Positions 1-7,057 are shown, numbered from the stretch's first letter. The stretch is 12,458 nt of DNA from an uncultured Clostridia bacterium (GCA_937919015.1 CALFPN010000066.1:1-12458); one strand, 5' to 3'. Notes: generated by a model not told the origin, from the sequence alone. Numbers and translations: made by a program.

Positions 1-113
1 CACGGCCTTGTTGGAGGCTATAAGGGCTGTCCGGGCAACCGACAGCTAAACCAGGGTGGTACCGCGTGATGTAAATTCTACGCCCCTGACTTGAAAAAGT
101 CGGGGGCGTTTTT
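1..113 (+). promoter_or_regulatory. T-box leader, 3' part (cut by window start), upstream of leuA
   Basis: The canonical T-box sequence AGGGTGGTACCGCG lies at 53-66. It is preceded by a stem-like segment (CTGTC/GACAG, about 27-45) and followed by an intrinsic terminator at 80-113. T-box leaders bind a cognate tRNA; when the tRNA is uncharged, its acceptor end pairs with the T-box bulge and stabilises an antiterminator. Stem I with the specifier codon lies outside the window, so tRNA identity is inferred (leucine, from the leuA start that follows). Confidence 0.93.
80..113 (+). terminator. T-box attenuator terminator
   Basis: A 13-bp stem (80-92 with 97-109, one G-U pair) closes a GAAA tetraloop and is followed by a run of T. 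It sits directly after the T-box motif, as expected for the terminator form of a T-box switch. Confidence 0.92.
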
Positions 114-180
114 GATTTTCTCCCCCGCGGCACGATCCGCCCCCCCAACGCGGCGGAATCAGGAAAGGAGAGCAAGCATT

Positions 181-534
181 ATGAATCCCGGATACACAAA
201 GTACATTCCCTTCCAGCCCCAGAAGATCATCGGCCGTACCTGGCCCGATAAGGTTATCACCAAGGCTCCTACCTGGTGCTCCGTGGACCTGCGCGACGGC
301 AACCAGGCTCTGGTGGATCCTATGAATCTGCAGGAGAAACTGGAATATTTCCATACCCTGGTGGACATCGGTATTAAGGAGATTGAGATTGGCTTCCCCT
401 CTGCCAGTGAGACCGAGTACGAGATCTGCCGTGAACTGATCGAGGGCGGCCATATCCCCGACGATGTGACCATTCAGGTTCTGGTGCAGTGCCGTGAGCA
501 TCTGATCCAGCGTACATTGCTGAAAATATATTAA
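181..534 (+). pseudogene. leuA: 2-isopropylmalate synthase, 5' fragment (truncated leuA)
   Basis: The intact enzyme condenses acetyl-CoA with 2-oxoisovalerate in the first committed step of leucine synthesis. The start ATG at 181 follows GGAAAGGAG with normal spacing. The fragment shows the beginning of a DRE-TIM metallolyase domain: LRDGNQAL (metal and substrate binding, about residues 37-44), then EIGFPSAS and QVLVQCREHLIQRT. This start resembles the long (about 550-aa) alpha-IPMS form. Homology stops after codon ~112 (position ~516); the last residues LLKIY come from the adjoining transposase DNA, with a stop at 532-534. Over three quarters of the enzyme is missing, and no further leuA sequence appears after the IS remnant, so the product should be inactive. 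The T-box in front confirms what the gene was. Either a genomic rearrangement or an assembly chimera at an IS repeat could explain the junction. Confidence 0.92.
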
Positions 535-1046
535 ATAGAAATTTTAAAGCTGAAAAACCGAATGAAAAATGGGTAACGGATGTAACGGAATTCAGCCTGT
601 TTGGCGAAAAAATATACTTGTCACCCATCCTCGATCTGCATAGTCGTGACCTGGTCAGCTATACAATTTCTGATCGCCCTGTTTTAGGAATGGTAACAAC
701 AATGTTGGAACAGGCTTTCGAAAAGATTCCTGATAATACGAATCTGATCCTTCACTCAGATCAGGGATGGCATTACCAGCATAAACAGTATCAGCGGATG
801 CTGCAAAAGAAAGGGATTCGCCAAAGTATGAGCCGCAAGGGTAACTGCCTGGACAATGCCGTAATAGAAAATTTTTTCGGTTTATTGAAAACGGAATTAT
901 TGTATCTTCAGGAATTTGAATCTATGGATCACTTCAAGCATGAATTGATTGAATATCTGGACTATTATAATAATCGGCGTATCAAGGCAAAGTTAAAGGG
1001 CTTGCCGCCTGCAATTCACAGACAACAAGCCCTATTAGCTGCTTGA
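513..1046 (+). pseudogene. IS3-family transposase OrfB, N-terminally truncated
   Basis: OrfB carries the DDE integrase/transposase core (rve family) that cuts and joins the IS ends. Reading the frame ending at TGA 1044-1046, continuous homologous sequence begins at about 513 (YIAENILNRN...). It contains the first catalytic Asp in KWVTDVTEF (about 567-593), the second in LHSDQG (about 757), and the Glu in VIENFFG with exactly 35 residues between the latter two, the IS3-type D-D(35)E signature. The catalytic core is therefore intact. The N-terminal HTH/OrfB start and OrfA are missing, and no good ribosome binding site precedes the first usable start (TTG 618). Upstream it is out of frame with leuA. 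Probably non-functional, though a shortened product from 618 would lack the first Asp. Confidence 0.87.
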
Positions 1047-1065
1047 TCAATATAAAGTTAAATAT

Positions 1066-1090
1066 TGTCTAACTTTTTGGGTTCACTTCA
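1066..1090 (+). repeat. IS right terminal inverted repeat
   Basis: Read on the minus strand this begins TGAAGTGAACCCAAAAAGTT, matching the style of IS3-family ends (5'-TGA... with a CCCAAAAAGTTAGAC-type core). It lies 19 bp after the transposase stop. Assignment is by pattern recognition, as the partner repeat is not in the window. Confidence 0.7.
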
Positions 1091-1113
1091 TCGCGGAACA
1101 GGTCTTTGTTTTT

Positions 1114-1347
1114 TTATTCATCGGGGCTTACCATCAGGGCAAAGTCCAGCCATTCTGCCACCATCTGATACAGAGAATCATCATCCTGCAGAGCTTCCAG
1201 CGTTTCTTCGTCACTTTCAAAGGTCAGCATATGTCTGCCGTATTCATCGTAAAAATCCGCCTGCCATTCTTCATTTATGCGGCGGTATTTCTTCAGATAC
1301 CATACAATCTCCTCTGTGTTGCTGTAGCGGTATTTGTCGTGTCTCAT
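1114..1347 (-). CDS. Small acidic hypothetical protein (77 aa)
   Basis: I do not recognise the family. The start ATG (1345-1347, minus strand) follows a strong AAAGGAGGA at about 1353-1363. The protein opens with a basic, aromatic stretch (HDKYRYSNTEEIVWYLKKYRR), then becomes strongly acidic (ESDEETLEALQDDD) and ends SPDE. No membrane segment, signal peptide or cysteine motif is visible; the composition suggests a small cytoplasmic protein. It is monocistronic and convergent with the IS remnant, whose right end stops 23 bp from its stop codon. A candidate extended -10 promoter lies at 1390-1398. Coding status rests on the ribosome binding site, the promoter and codon-like composition. Confidence 0.7.
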   Translation of the reverse strand: MRHDKYRYSNTEEIVWYLKKYRRINEEWQADFYDEYGRHMLTFESDEETLEALQDDDSLYQMVAEWLDFALMVSPDE

Positions 1348-1389
1348 CTATATTTCCTCCTTTGGGGATGTTTCCTTATTGTTTTCTCT

Positions 1390-1398
1390 ATCTTACCA
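1390..1398 (-). promoter_or_regulatory. Extended -10 promoter for the 77-aa gene
   Basis: On the minus strand this reads TGG-TAAGAT, an extended -10 element 43 bp upstream of the start codon. No clear -35 is seen at 17 bp. An 8-bp inverted repeat (1406-1413 with 1434-1441) overlaps the -35 position. Confidence 0.5.
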
Positions 1399-1405
1399 AA
1401 AATCG

Positions 1406-1441
1406 TGCAGGAAAAAAAGATACAAACGAAAAATTCCTGCA
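1406..1441. repeat. Inverted repeat TGCAGGAA-N20-TTCCTGCA
   Basis: Perfect 8-bp arms at 1406-1413 and 1434-1441 are separated by 20 A/T-rich bases, just upstream of the -10 of the minus-strand 77-aa gene. The arm spacing puts the arm centres about 28 bp apart, somewhat under three helical turns. It may be a repressor operator; a hairpin role is also possible. Confidence 0.5.
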
Positions 1442-1497
1442 TAGTATGATTTTACAACGGAAAAGCTATACCCAAACGGGAATAAAGATTTTTTAAC

Positions 1498-1526
1498 TTG
1501 CTTTTTGTACGATGGTATGGTAGTAT
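1498..1526 (+). promoter_or_regulatory. Sigma-A promoter for riboswitch/P-type ATPase transcript
   Basis: TTGCTT (1498-1503), a 17-bp spacer, then TAGTAT (1521-1526) preceded by TGG (extended -10). Transcription would begin near 1533, just before the first strand of the riboswitch closing helix at 1537. Confidence 0.65.
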
Positions 1527-1536
1527 TTCCAGATAG

Positions 1537-1650
1537 ATAAGAGGGAGTAGCTTGCGGAGAGATCCGCTGTCAGTGTTCGTCATCACGGCAGAAAAGCCCG
1601 GACACTGTCCATAAGAATCGTTTGACCGATTGAAGAAGCAAGACTTTTAT
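1537..1650 (+). promoter_or_regulatory. yybP-ykoY (Mn2+) riboswitch
   Basis: The conserved GGGAGTAGC opens the aptamer. It is followed by a short hairpin (GCGGA/TCCGC, 1554-1567), then a helix AGTGT/ACACT enclosing the conserved CGTCA and CCGG loop segments, and closes with AGAAGCAAGACTTTT. The outer helix pairs ATAAGAG (1537-1543) with CTTTTAT (1644-1650). These are the landmarks of the yybP-ykoY class, which binds Mn2+ through its L1 and L3 loops. It lies ahead of a P-type cation ATPase, a standard gene partner of this class. Its 3' strand is also the 5' strand of a terminator (1641-1690). Confidence 0.93.
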
Positions 1651-1690
1651 TGCACAATGTCTTTTTTTCGTGCAATGAAAGTCTTTTTCT
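1641..1690 (+). terminator. Riboswitch-controlled intrinsic terminator
   Basis: AGACTTT (1641-1647) pairs with AAAGTCT (1678-1684), and ATTGCAC (1649-1655) with GTGCAAT (1670-1676), separated by one unpaired base on each side. A T-rich tract to 1690 follows. Because 1644-1650 also forms the closing helix of the Mn2+ aptamer, the two structures exclude each other: ligand-bound aptamer should block termination. Confidence 0.87.
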
Positions 1691-1721
1691 ATGCGCGGAA
1701 TATTTGGAAAGGAGTATATAC

Positions 1722-4316
1722 ATGGAAAAATTGTGGATGAAACAAAAGGAAGCACTTTACAGCTTGCTGGAAAGCGATCCCTGCGGTCTTACGGCGGGAG
1801 AGGCGAAAATAAGGCTGGAAAAATACGGTGAAAACAAGCTGAAGGAAGGGAAACAGAAGGGGGTTCTGCAGGTTTTTGCGGAACAGTTTGCAGACCTTCT
1901 GGTTGTGATTCTGATCATTGCCGCCATCATTTCTGCCCTGACCGGCGGTATTGAAGGCACCATCGTTATCATTGCCGTTCTGATTATGAATGCCATTCTG
2001 GGAACAGCCCAGCATTTTAAGGCACAGAAGTCTTTGGACAGCCTGAAAGCCATGTCTGCGCCCAATGCAAGGGTCATCCGTGACGGCGAAAAACAGGAAA
2101 TTGCGGCAGCCCAGCTGGTGCCCGGGGATATCCTGCTTTTGGAAGCCGGCGACGTTGCGGCGGCAGACGGCCGTATTCTGGAAAACTATTCCCTGCAGGT
2201 GAATGAATCCGCCCTGACAGGGGAATCCGAAAATGTCAATAAAATGGATGAACCCATTGAAAAAGAAGAACTGCCTTTGGGCGACCGTGTGAATATGGTC
2301 TACAGCGGCTCTCTGGTATCCTATGGCCGCGCAGTGGTTCTGGTCACAGGTACAGGCATGAACACAGAAATGGGTAAGATCGCCCATCTGATGGAATCTG
2401 CGCAGGAAAAGGCGACACCCTTGCAGCGCAGTCTGGATGATTTCTCCAAGAAGCTGTCCATTATCATTCTGGCGATCTGTGCCATTGTGTTTGGTCTGGG
2501 TATGTGGCGCGGCATGGGTCTGGGCGATGCCCTGATGTTTGCGGTGGCTCTGGCGGTGGCGGCTATCCCCGAAGCCCTGTCCTCCATCGTGACCATCGGT
2601 CTGGCCATCGGTACCCAGAAAATGGCCAAGGAAAATGCCATCATTAAAAAACTCCGTGCCGTGGAATCTCTGGGCTCCGTTTCTGTCATCTGTTCCGATA
2701 AAACAGGTACCCTGACCCAGAACCGTATGACCGTACAGAAAGCCTTTACCATGGGCAAGATCTGGGAAGCAGAAGGCGCGGATGCCTCTGTTTCTCCGCT
2801 GAAAGAACTGGTGGAACATGCTGCTTTGTGTAATGATGGTGCCATCAATGGGGAAACCCATGTGGGTGACCCCACAGAAACTGCCCTGCTGGCATTTATC
2901 AGAAAAGCCGGCGGCAATGAAGGAGATGTGCGTCAGACATATCCCCGTTTGCAGGAGATTCCCTTCGATTCCGACAGAAAACTGATGTCCACCCTGCATC
3001 ATATTGGGGGGGAATATACCCTGATGACAAAGGGCGCGCCTGATGTGCTTCTGGCAAGATGTGTATCCGTGAAAACAGAAAACGGTATCGTTCCCATGAA
3101 TGATGAATTCCGTCATGAAATTCAGAAACAGAATGCAGATTTTTCTTCTCAGGGGTTGCGGGTACTGGCCTTTGCGGAAAAAATCATCGGTGAAAACAGA
3201 GGGCTTTCTCTGGAAGATGAAAATGATCTGACATTCGTTGGTCTGATCGCCATGATGGACCCTCCTCGTGAAGAATCTGCTCCTGCGGTTGCAGACTGCC
3301 GCCGTGCAGGTATTCGTCCCGTCATGATTACAGGTGACCACAAGGTAACGGCTTCCGCCATTGCAAAACAGATCGGTATCCTGCAGGAAGGCGACAGGGC
3401 CATCGAAGGCGCAGAACTGGAACACATGACAGACGAACAGCTGAAGGAAGAAGTCAAGAGCATTTCCGTGTATGCCCGTGTGTCTCCTGAACATAAAATC
3501 AGAATCGTTCGCGCATGGCAGGAAAACGGCTGCATCGCAGCCATGACCGGCGATGGTGTCAATGACGCGCCCGCCCTGAAGCAGGCAGATATCGGGATCG
3601 CTATGGGGATCACCGGTACGGAAGTATCCAAGGATGCGGCTGCCATGATTCTGACAGACGATAACTTTGCAACGATTGTCAAAGCTGTTGGCAACGGCCG
3701 AAACGTATATACCAATATCAAAAACTCCATCCAGTTCCTGCTCTCCGGTAATCTGGCGGGGATTCTGGTGGTCGTGTTCACTTCCCTGATGGGTCTGCCA
3801 CTGCCTTTCACAGCAGTACAGCTTCTGTTCATCAACCTTTTGACAGACAGTTTGCCGGCTTTGGCGGTGAATATGGAACAGCCTACCGGCGACCTCTTGA
3901 ACATGAAACCCCGTGACCCCAAGGAAGGCATTCTGACAAAGGATTTCCTGAAAAAACTGGTGGTACAGGGGGGCCTGATCGCTATCGTGACCATGATGGG
4001 CTTCTATACAGGTCTGGCAGTAAATGATGCCATGGCTTGCACCATGGCCTTTGCGACCCTGTGTCTGGCGCGTCTGTTCCATGGCTTTAACTGCCGCGGC
4101 ACCCGTTCCATCTTCCGTCTGCCCTCCAACATCTATAGCTGGGGTGCATTCGCCGTAGGTACCCTGTTCCTGATGGCGGTGCTGTTTATCAAGGGCCTCC
4201 ACGGTCTGTTTGATATTGACAATGCCCTGACCACAATGCATATTCTGAAAATCGTAGGCTTTGCCTTCATTCCTACCTTCCTCATTCAGATGAGCCGTGT
4301 GGTAAGAGGAAAATAA
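1722..4316 (+). CDS. Cation-transporting P-type ATPase, probable Mn2+/Ca2+ exporter (864 aa)
   Basis: This inner-membrane pump uses ATP to export divalent cations. The ATG at 1722 follows GGAAAGGAG by 7 bp; longer in-frame starts would lie inside the terminator and are rejected. Visible in order: N-terminal cation-ATPase domain, TGES actuator motif (residues 166-169), PEAL in M4 (E284), phosphorylation site DKTGTLT (D326), KGAPD (437-441), TGD (537-539), GDGVND (610-615), and M5-M6 with N677 and N705-x3-D709. The E that supplies SERCA site I in M5 (SNVGE) is replaced by glycine (G680), as in single-site PMCA/PMR1-like pumps. Length is normal for bacterial type II ATPases. The Mn2+ riboswitch upstream argues for Mn2+ efflux as the main job, as reported for related riboswitch-linked ATPases in Lactococcus and Streptococcus; Ca2+ export remains possible. 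Confidence 0.92.
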   Translation: MEKLWMKQKEALYSLLESDPCGLTAGEAKIRLEKYGENKLKEGKQKGVLQVFAEQFADLLVVILIIAAIISALTGGIEGTIVIIAVLIMNAILGTAQHFKAQKSLDSLKAMSAPNARVIRDGEKQEIAAAQLVPGDILLLEAGDVAAADGRILENYSLQVNESALTGESENVNKMDEPIEKEELPLGDRVNMVYSGSLVSYGRAVVLVTGTGMNTEMGKIAHLMESAQEKATPLQRSLDDFSKKLSIIILAICAIVFGLGMWRGMGLGDALMFAVALAVAAIPEALSSIVTIGLAIGTQKMAKENAIIKKLRAVESLGSVSVICSDKTGTLTQNRMTVQKAFTMGKIWEAEGADASVSPLKELVEHAALCNDGAINGETHVGDPTETALLAFIRKAGGNEGDVRQTYPRLQEIPFDSDRKLMSTLHHIGGEYTLMTKGAPDVLLARCVSVKTENGIVPMNDEFRHEIQKQNADFSSQGLRVLAFAEKIIGENRGLSLEDENDLTFVGLIAMMDPPREESAPAVADCRRAGIRPVMITGDHKVTASAIAKQIGILQEGDRAIEGAELEHMTDEQLKEEVKSISVYARVSPEHKIRIVRAWQENGCIAAMTGDGVNDAPALKQADIGIAMGITGTEVSKDAAAMILTDDNFATIVKAVGNGRNVYTNIKNSIQFLLSGNLAGILVVVFTSLMGLPLPFTAVQLLFINLLTDSLPALAVNMEQPTGDLLNMKPRDPKEGILTKDFLKKLVVQGGLIAIVTMMGFYTGLAVNDAMACTMAFATLCLARLFHGFNCRGTRSIFRLPSNIYSWGAFAVGTLFLMAVLFIKGLHGLFDIDNALTTMHILKIVGFAFIPTFLIQMSRVVRGK

Positions 4317-4344
4317 AAAGAAAATATAAGAACCTTTTCTAAAA

Positions 4345-4379
4345 AAGTTCTGTGGACTTATGTCTACGGAGCTTTTTTT
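4345..4379 (+). terminator. Intrinsic terminator of the P-type ATPase
   Basis: A 13-bp stem (4345-4357 with 4362-4374, three G-U pairs) with a TTAT loop is followed by seven T. It lies 29 bp after the ATPase stop and ends that transcript before the antiporter. Confidence 0.9.
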
Positions 4380-4660
4380 ACGGAATTTTAATGTGCCGTT
4401 ATTTTTTTGGAAAAAGGCTGTTTTGCGTGAATATGTTACAGAATTCACATTCGTTTTTCCGAATCCCTTTGAAAGAAACGGAAAAAAATATTCAGATGTT
4501 GTGAAAAAAAGAAGAATTGGGGTGCGATTTTGATAAAAAATATACCTTTTTTGGGAAAAGAATTGATATGCACAAACCTTGCTTTTTATGGAAGAAGAAG
4601 GTAATCTAGGGAATACGGCTGAGAGCCGAATCACAAATGAAAAGAAAGGGAGAAATTCTT
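4380..4660 (+). other. AT-rich leader region ahead of the antiporter gene
   Basis: No gene is seen in these 281 bp. Short inverted repeats are present: GTGAAT/ATTCAC (4427-4448), TTTTTCCG/CGGAAAAA (about 4453-4487), and CGGCT-gag-AGCCG (4616-4628) just before the ribosome binding site. A weak promoter candidate is TTGATA at about 4564 with TTTATG some 16 bp later. The region does not match a riboswitch class that I can name with confidence. Confidence 0.5.
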
Positions 4661-5860
4661 ATGGAAACAAAAGGTTATTTATTGGCACTGGTAATTATTC
4701 TGCTGGCCACCAAACTGATGGGGCTGATGACAGAACGCATGCGTATGCCTCAGATTGTTGGTGCGCTGCTGGCGGGTCTGCTGTTGGGGCCTGCAGGTTT
4801 TTCTATTCTGAATGAAACAGAGTTCCTCAGACAAATTGCTGAACTGGGTGTTATCTTTCTGATGTTCCACGCCGGTCTGGAAACAGATCTGCAGGAACTG
4901 AAGAAAACAGGGGCAGCCTCTCTTCTGGTTGCCGTTTGTGGGGTGCTGCTGCCCCTGGTAGGCGGCACAGCCGTATATATGATGTTCTTCGGCGGCAACA
5001 CACAGGCAGATCTGCTGAAGGCAGTCTTCACAGGGGTGGTACTGACTGCAACTTCCGTCAGCATTTCTGTAGAAGCATTGAAGGAAATGGGCAAACTGAA
5101 TACACCTATGGGTACAGTCATTATGGGTGCGGCAGTCATTGATGATATTCTGGGGATTCTGGTACTGACAATCGTTTCCGGTTTTGCAGACCCTTCCACA
5201 CAGATCACTGCGGTTTTCGGTAAGATTGCGCTGTATCTGGTGTTCCTGCCTCTGGTAGCACTGGTTATCAGCAAATTCTTCCGTTCCAGAGATAACAAAC
5301 GCGCATATTCCAAACGAACAGCCATTTATCTGCTGGCTTTTGCCCTCTTCATGGCATATGTTTCTGAGGTGTATTTTGGTGTAGCAGATATTACCGGCGC
5401 ATATTTTGCGGGCATGATGGTCTGCAATATTCAGAGAACAAGAGAGGCCGTAGCGGAAAAAATAGATATTGCTTCTTATATGTTCTTTTCCCCCATCTTT
5501 TTTGCAGGCATTGGCCTGAAAACGGATCTGTCCGGTTTTTCCGCTCATCTGGCCTTGTTCAGTGCGGTATTGCTTGTAGTGGCCATCCTGACAAAGATGA
5601 TCGGCTGCGCTGTTGGTGCGAAAGCAATGGGTTTTCAGAAGCAGGACGCCCTTTGTATCGGCATCGGTATGATCTCCCGTGGGGAGGTAGCCCTGATTGT
5701 GGCCCAGAAGGGACAGGAAGTGGGTGTGCTGAGTGCGGAAATGTTCCCCGCTATTGTGCTGATCGTCATTGCAACAACGCTGCTTTCCCCCGTGCTGCTG
5801 CGCTTTATTCTGGCAGATGGGAAAAAGACGGAAAAAATCGGTGGGGCAATTCCTGCCTGA
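4661..5860 (+). CDS. CPA2-family monovalent cation:proton antiporter (399 aa)
   Basis: An integral membrane exchanger of the Na+/H+ exchanger superfamily (CPA2, NapA/KefB-like), likely swapping Na+ or K+ for H+. The start at 4661 is preferred over an in-frame ATG at 4637 because AAAGGGAG sits 8 bp before it. The hydrophobic sequence contains about a dozen membrane segments. Diagnostic stretches are LLLGPAGFS (near residue 45), GVIFLMFHAGLETD, TSVSISVEALKE, and the ion-binding VIDDILG with adjacent D161-D162, typical of electrogenic CPA2 members, then ISRGEVALIVAQKG near the C terminus. There is no C-terminal RCK/TrkA domain, so KefB-type gating is unlikely and the length is that of NapA-like proteins. 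It is separated from the ATPase by a terminator and so is probably expressed independently. Substrate ion cannot be told from sequence. Confidence 0.9.
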   Translation: METKGYLLALVIILLATKLMGLMTERMRMPQIVGALLAGLLLGPAGFSILNETEFLRQIAELGVIFLMFHAGLETDLQELKKTGAASLLVAVCGVLLPLVGGTAVYMMFFGGNTQADLLKAVFTGVVLTATSVSISVEALKEMGKLNTPMGTVIMGAAVIDDILGILVLTIVSGFADPSTQITAVFGKIALYLVFLPLVALVISKFFRSRDNKRAYSKRTAIYLLAFALFMAYVSEVYFGVADITGAYFAGMMVCNIQRTREAVAEKIDIASYMFFSPIFFAGIGLKTDLSGFSAHLALFSAVLLVVAILTKMIGCAVGAKAMGFQKQDALCIGIGMISRGEVALIVAQKGQEVGVLSAEMFPAIVLIVIATTLLSPVLLRFILADGKKTEKIGGAIPA

Positions 5861-5927
5861 TCCGGATAAACGCTCATGGATGATCTGCTCTTTTTCGGGG
5901 CGGAAAATAGTCTGAAGCGAAGGTAAT

Positions 5928-5959
5928 AGCAGAAATAAAACATATTTATGGCTTTTTTT
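5928..5959 (+). terminator. Weak candidate terminator of the antiporter gene
   Basis: AGC..AAATA (5928 onward) can pair with TATTT..GCT across a small internal loop, followed by seven T (to 5959). The stem is short and A/T-rich, so this is tentative; no better terminator is seen between the antiporter and ddh. Confidence 0.35.
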
Positions 5960-5989
5960 CGCACAAATATTTCCTTATTCCTATTCCTG

Positions 5990-5998
5990 TGATATACT
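5990..5998 (+). promoter_or_regulatory. Extended -10 promoter for ddh
   Basis: TGA-TATACT forms an extended -10 with no convincing -35. The preceding TTCCTGTG is shared with the promoter at 7548-7556. It lies about 40 bp before the ddh start. Confidence 0.6.
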
Positions 5999-6036
5999 TA
6001 ACCCAAAATTTATTCTAAAGAAAAGGAATGATGACT

Positions 6037-7046
6037 ATGGCAAATAAAATCAGAATCGGTATTTTAGGATATGGTAACCTGGGCAAAGGGGTGGAACTGG
6101 CGGTCAGACAGAACCCTGACATGGAACTGGCGGCATTCTTCACAAGACGTGCCCCCGAAAGCCTGAAAACACAGAGCCCTGCAGTTCCTGTATATAATAT
6201 CAAAGATATTCTGGATAAAAAGGATGACATCGATGTCATGATCCTTTGCGGCGGCAGTGCCACAGATCTGCCCGTACAGAGCCCTGAATATGCAAAATAT
6301 TTCAATATCGTAGACAGCTTTGATACCCATGCAAAAATCCCCGAACACTTTGCAAATGTTGACGCCAGTGCGAAAGCAGGCGGCAAGGTGGCATTTATCT
6401 CCGTTGGCTGGGACCCCGGTATGTTCAGCCTGCAGAGACTCTTGGGCAACTGCATCCTGCCCGAAGGTAAGGACTATACTTTCTGGGGCAGAGGGGTTTC
6501 TCAGGGTCACTCCGACGCTATCAGAAGAATCGAAGGCGTACTGGATGCAAAGCAGTATACGGTTCCCGTGGAAGCGGCTCTGGAAAAAGTCAGAGCAGGT
6601 GAAAACCCCGAACTGACAACCAGAGAAAAACATACAAGAGAATGTTTCGTTGTGGCAGAAGCAGGCGCAGATTCACCTTCTCCACCAATCAGGGCTTCGC
6701 AAGAATCGAAAACGAAATCAAAACAATGCCCAACTACTTCGCAGATTACGACACAACCGTAACTTTCATCACACAGGAAGAACTGAACCGTGACCATGCG
6801 GGCATCCCCCATGGCGGTTTCGTCATCAGAACAGGCAAAACAGGCGCAGACACAAAACAGATGATCGAATATAAACTGACACTGGGCTCCAACCCCGAAT
6901 TCACATCTTCTGTTATCGTTGCTTACGCAAGAGCGGCATACAAAATGGCGCAGGAAGGCATGAGCGGTGCGAAAACCGTATTCGACGTAGCACCTGCATA
7001 TCTGTCTCCTCTGTCCAATGAAGAGCTGAGAAAACATCTGCTGTAA
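6037..7046 (+). pseudogene. ddh: meso-diaminopimelate dehydrogenase, frameshifted
   Basis: Ddh makes meso-2,6-diaminopimelate from tetrahydrodipicolinate with NADPH and ammonia, feeding lysine and peptidoglycan synthesis. Start 6037 is 9 bp after AAGGA; two in-frame ATGs at 6028 and 6031 are too close to it. Frame 1 runs from the NADPH-binding GYGNLGKG (residues 11-18) through LCGGSATDLP, FISVGWDPGMFS, GVSQGHSDAIRR and CFVVAEAGAD (about residue 212), then reads nonsense to a stop at 6760-6762. The remainder of the protein (ARIENEIKTMPNYF...MPHGGFV-like HGGFVIRTG, then the normal C terminus) continues in another frame from about 6699 to 7046. Between the last in-frame Asp codon and the first in-frame Ala codon lie 26 bases, where family spacing suggests about 3, so roughly 23 extra bases or an indel break the gene. 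Every family segment is otherwise present, so this is either recent inactivation or a sequence error. Confidence 0.9.
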
Positions 7047-7057
7047 TTTTGTACTGG

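Larger units (their letters stand above)
513..1090 (+). mobile_element. IS3-family (IS150-like) insertion sequence remnant, left end missing
   Basis: The segment holds the catalytic part of an IS3-type OrfB transposase followed by an IS right terminal repeat (1066-1090). The left inverted repeat, orfA and the N-terminal part of orfB are absent. Base composition is richer in A+T than the adjoining leuA fragment, consistent with a separate origin. No target-site duplication can be assessed because the left end is lost. Confidence 0.85.

Noticed and set aside
91..180. Upstream extension of the leuA reading frame
   Set aside because: It would begin inside the T-box terminator; the ATG at 181 has a proper ribosome binding site and matches the family N terminus.
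618..1046. Functional short transposase starting at TTG 618
   Set aside because: No ribosome binding site is seen and this start would omit the first catalytic Asp; the homologous sequence continues upstream to ~513, showing truncation instead.
1689..4634. Long minus-strand open frame (981 codons) opposite the P-type ATPase
   Set aside because: It is the antisense of a fully recognisable ATPase gene; the translation is rich in His, Cys and Gln with no family motifs, and it runs through the riboswitch-side sequence and the terminator.
4605..4640. TPP- or cobalamin-riboswitch-like string (GGCTGAGA, AGGGAA) ahead of the antiporter
   Set aside because: Only short fragments match; the other conserved parts of those aptamers are missing or out of order, so no riboswitch is called.
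4679..5548. Minus-strand open frame of 289 codons opposite the antiporter
   Set aside because: Antisense shadow of the antiporter gene with low-complexity Gln/Cys/His composition and no start signals.
6642..7046. Separate gene encoding the C-terminal half of Ddh
   Set aside because: No ribosome binding site or promoter precedes it and its sequence directly continues the upstream Ddh fragment, so it is the second half of one frameshifted gene.
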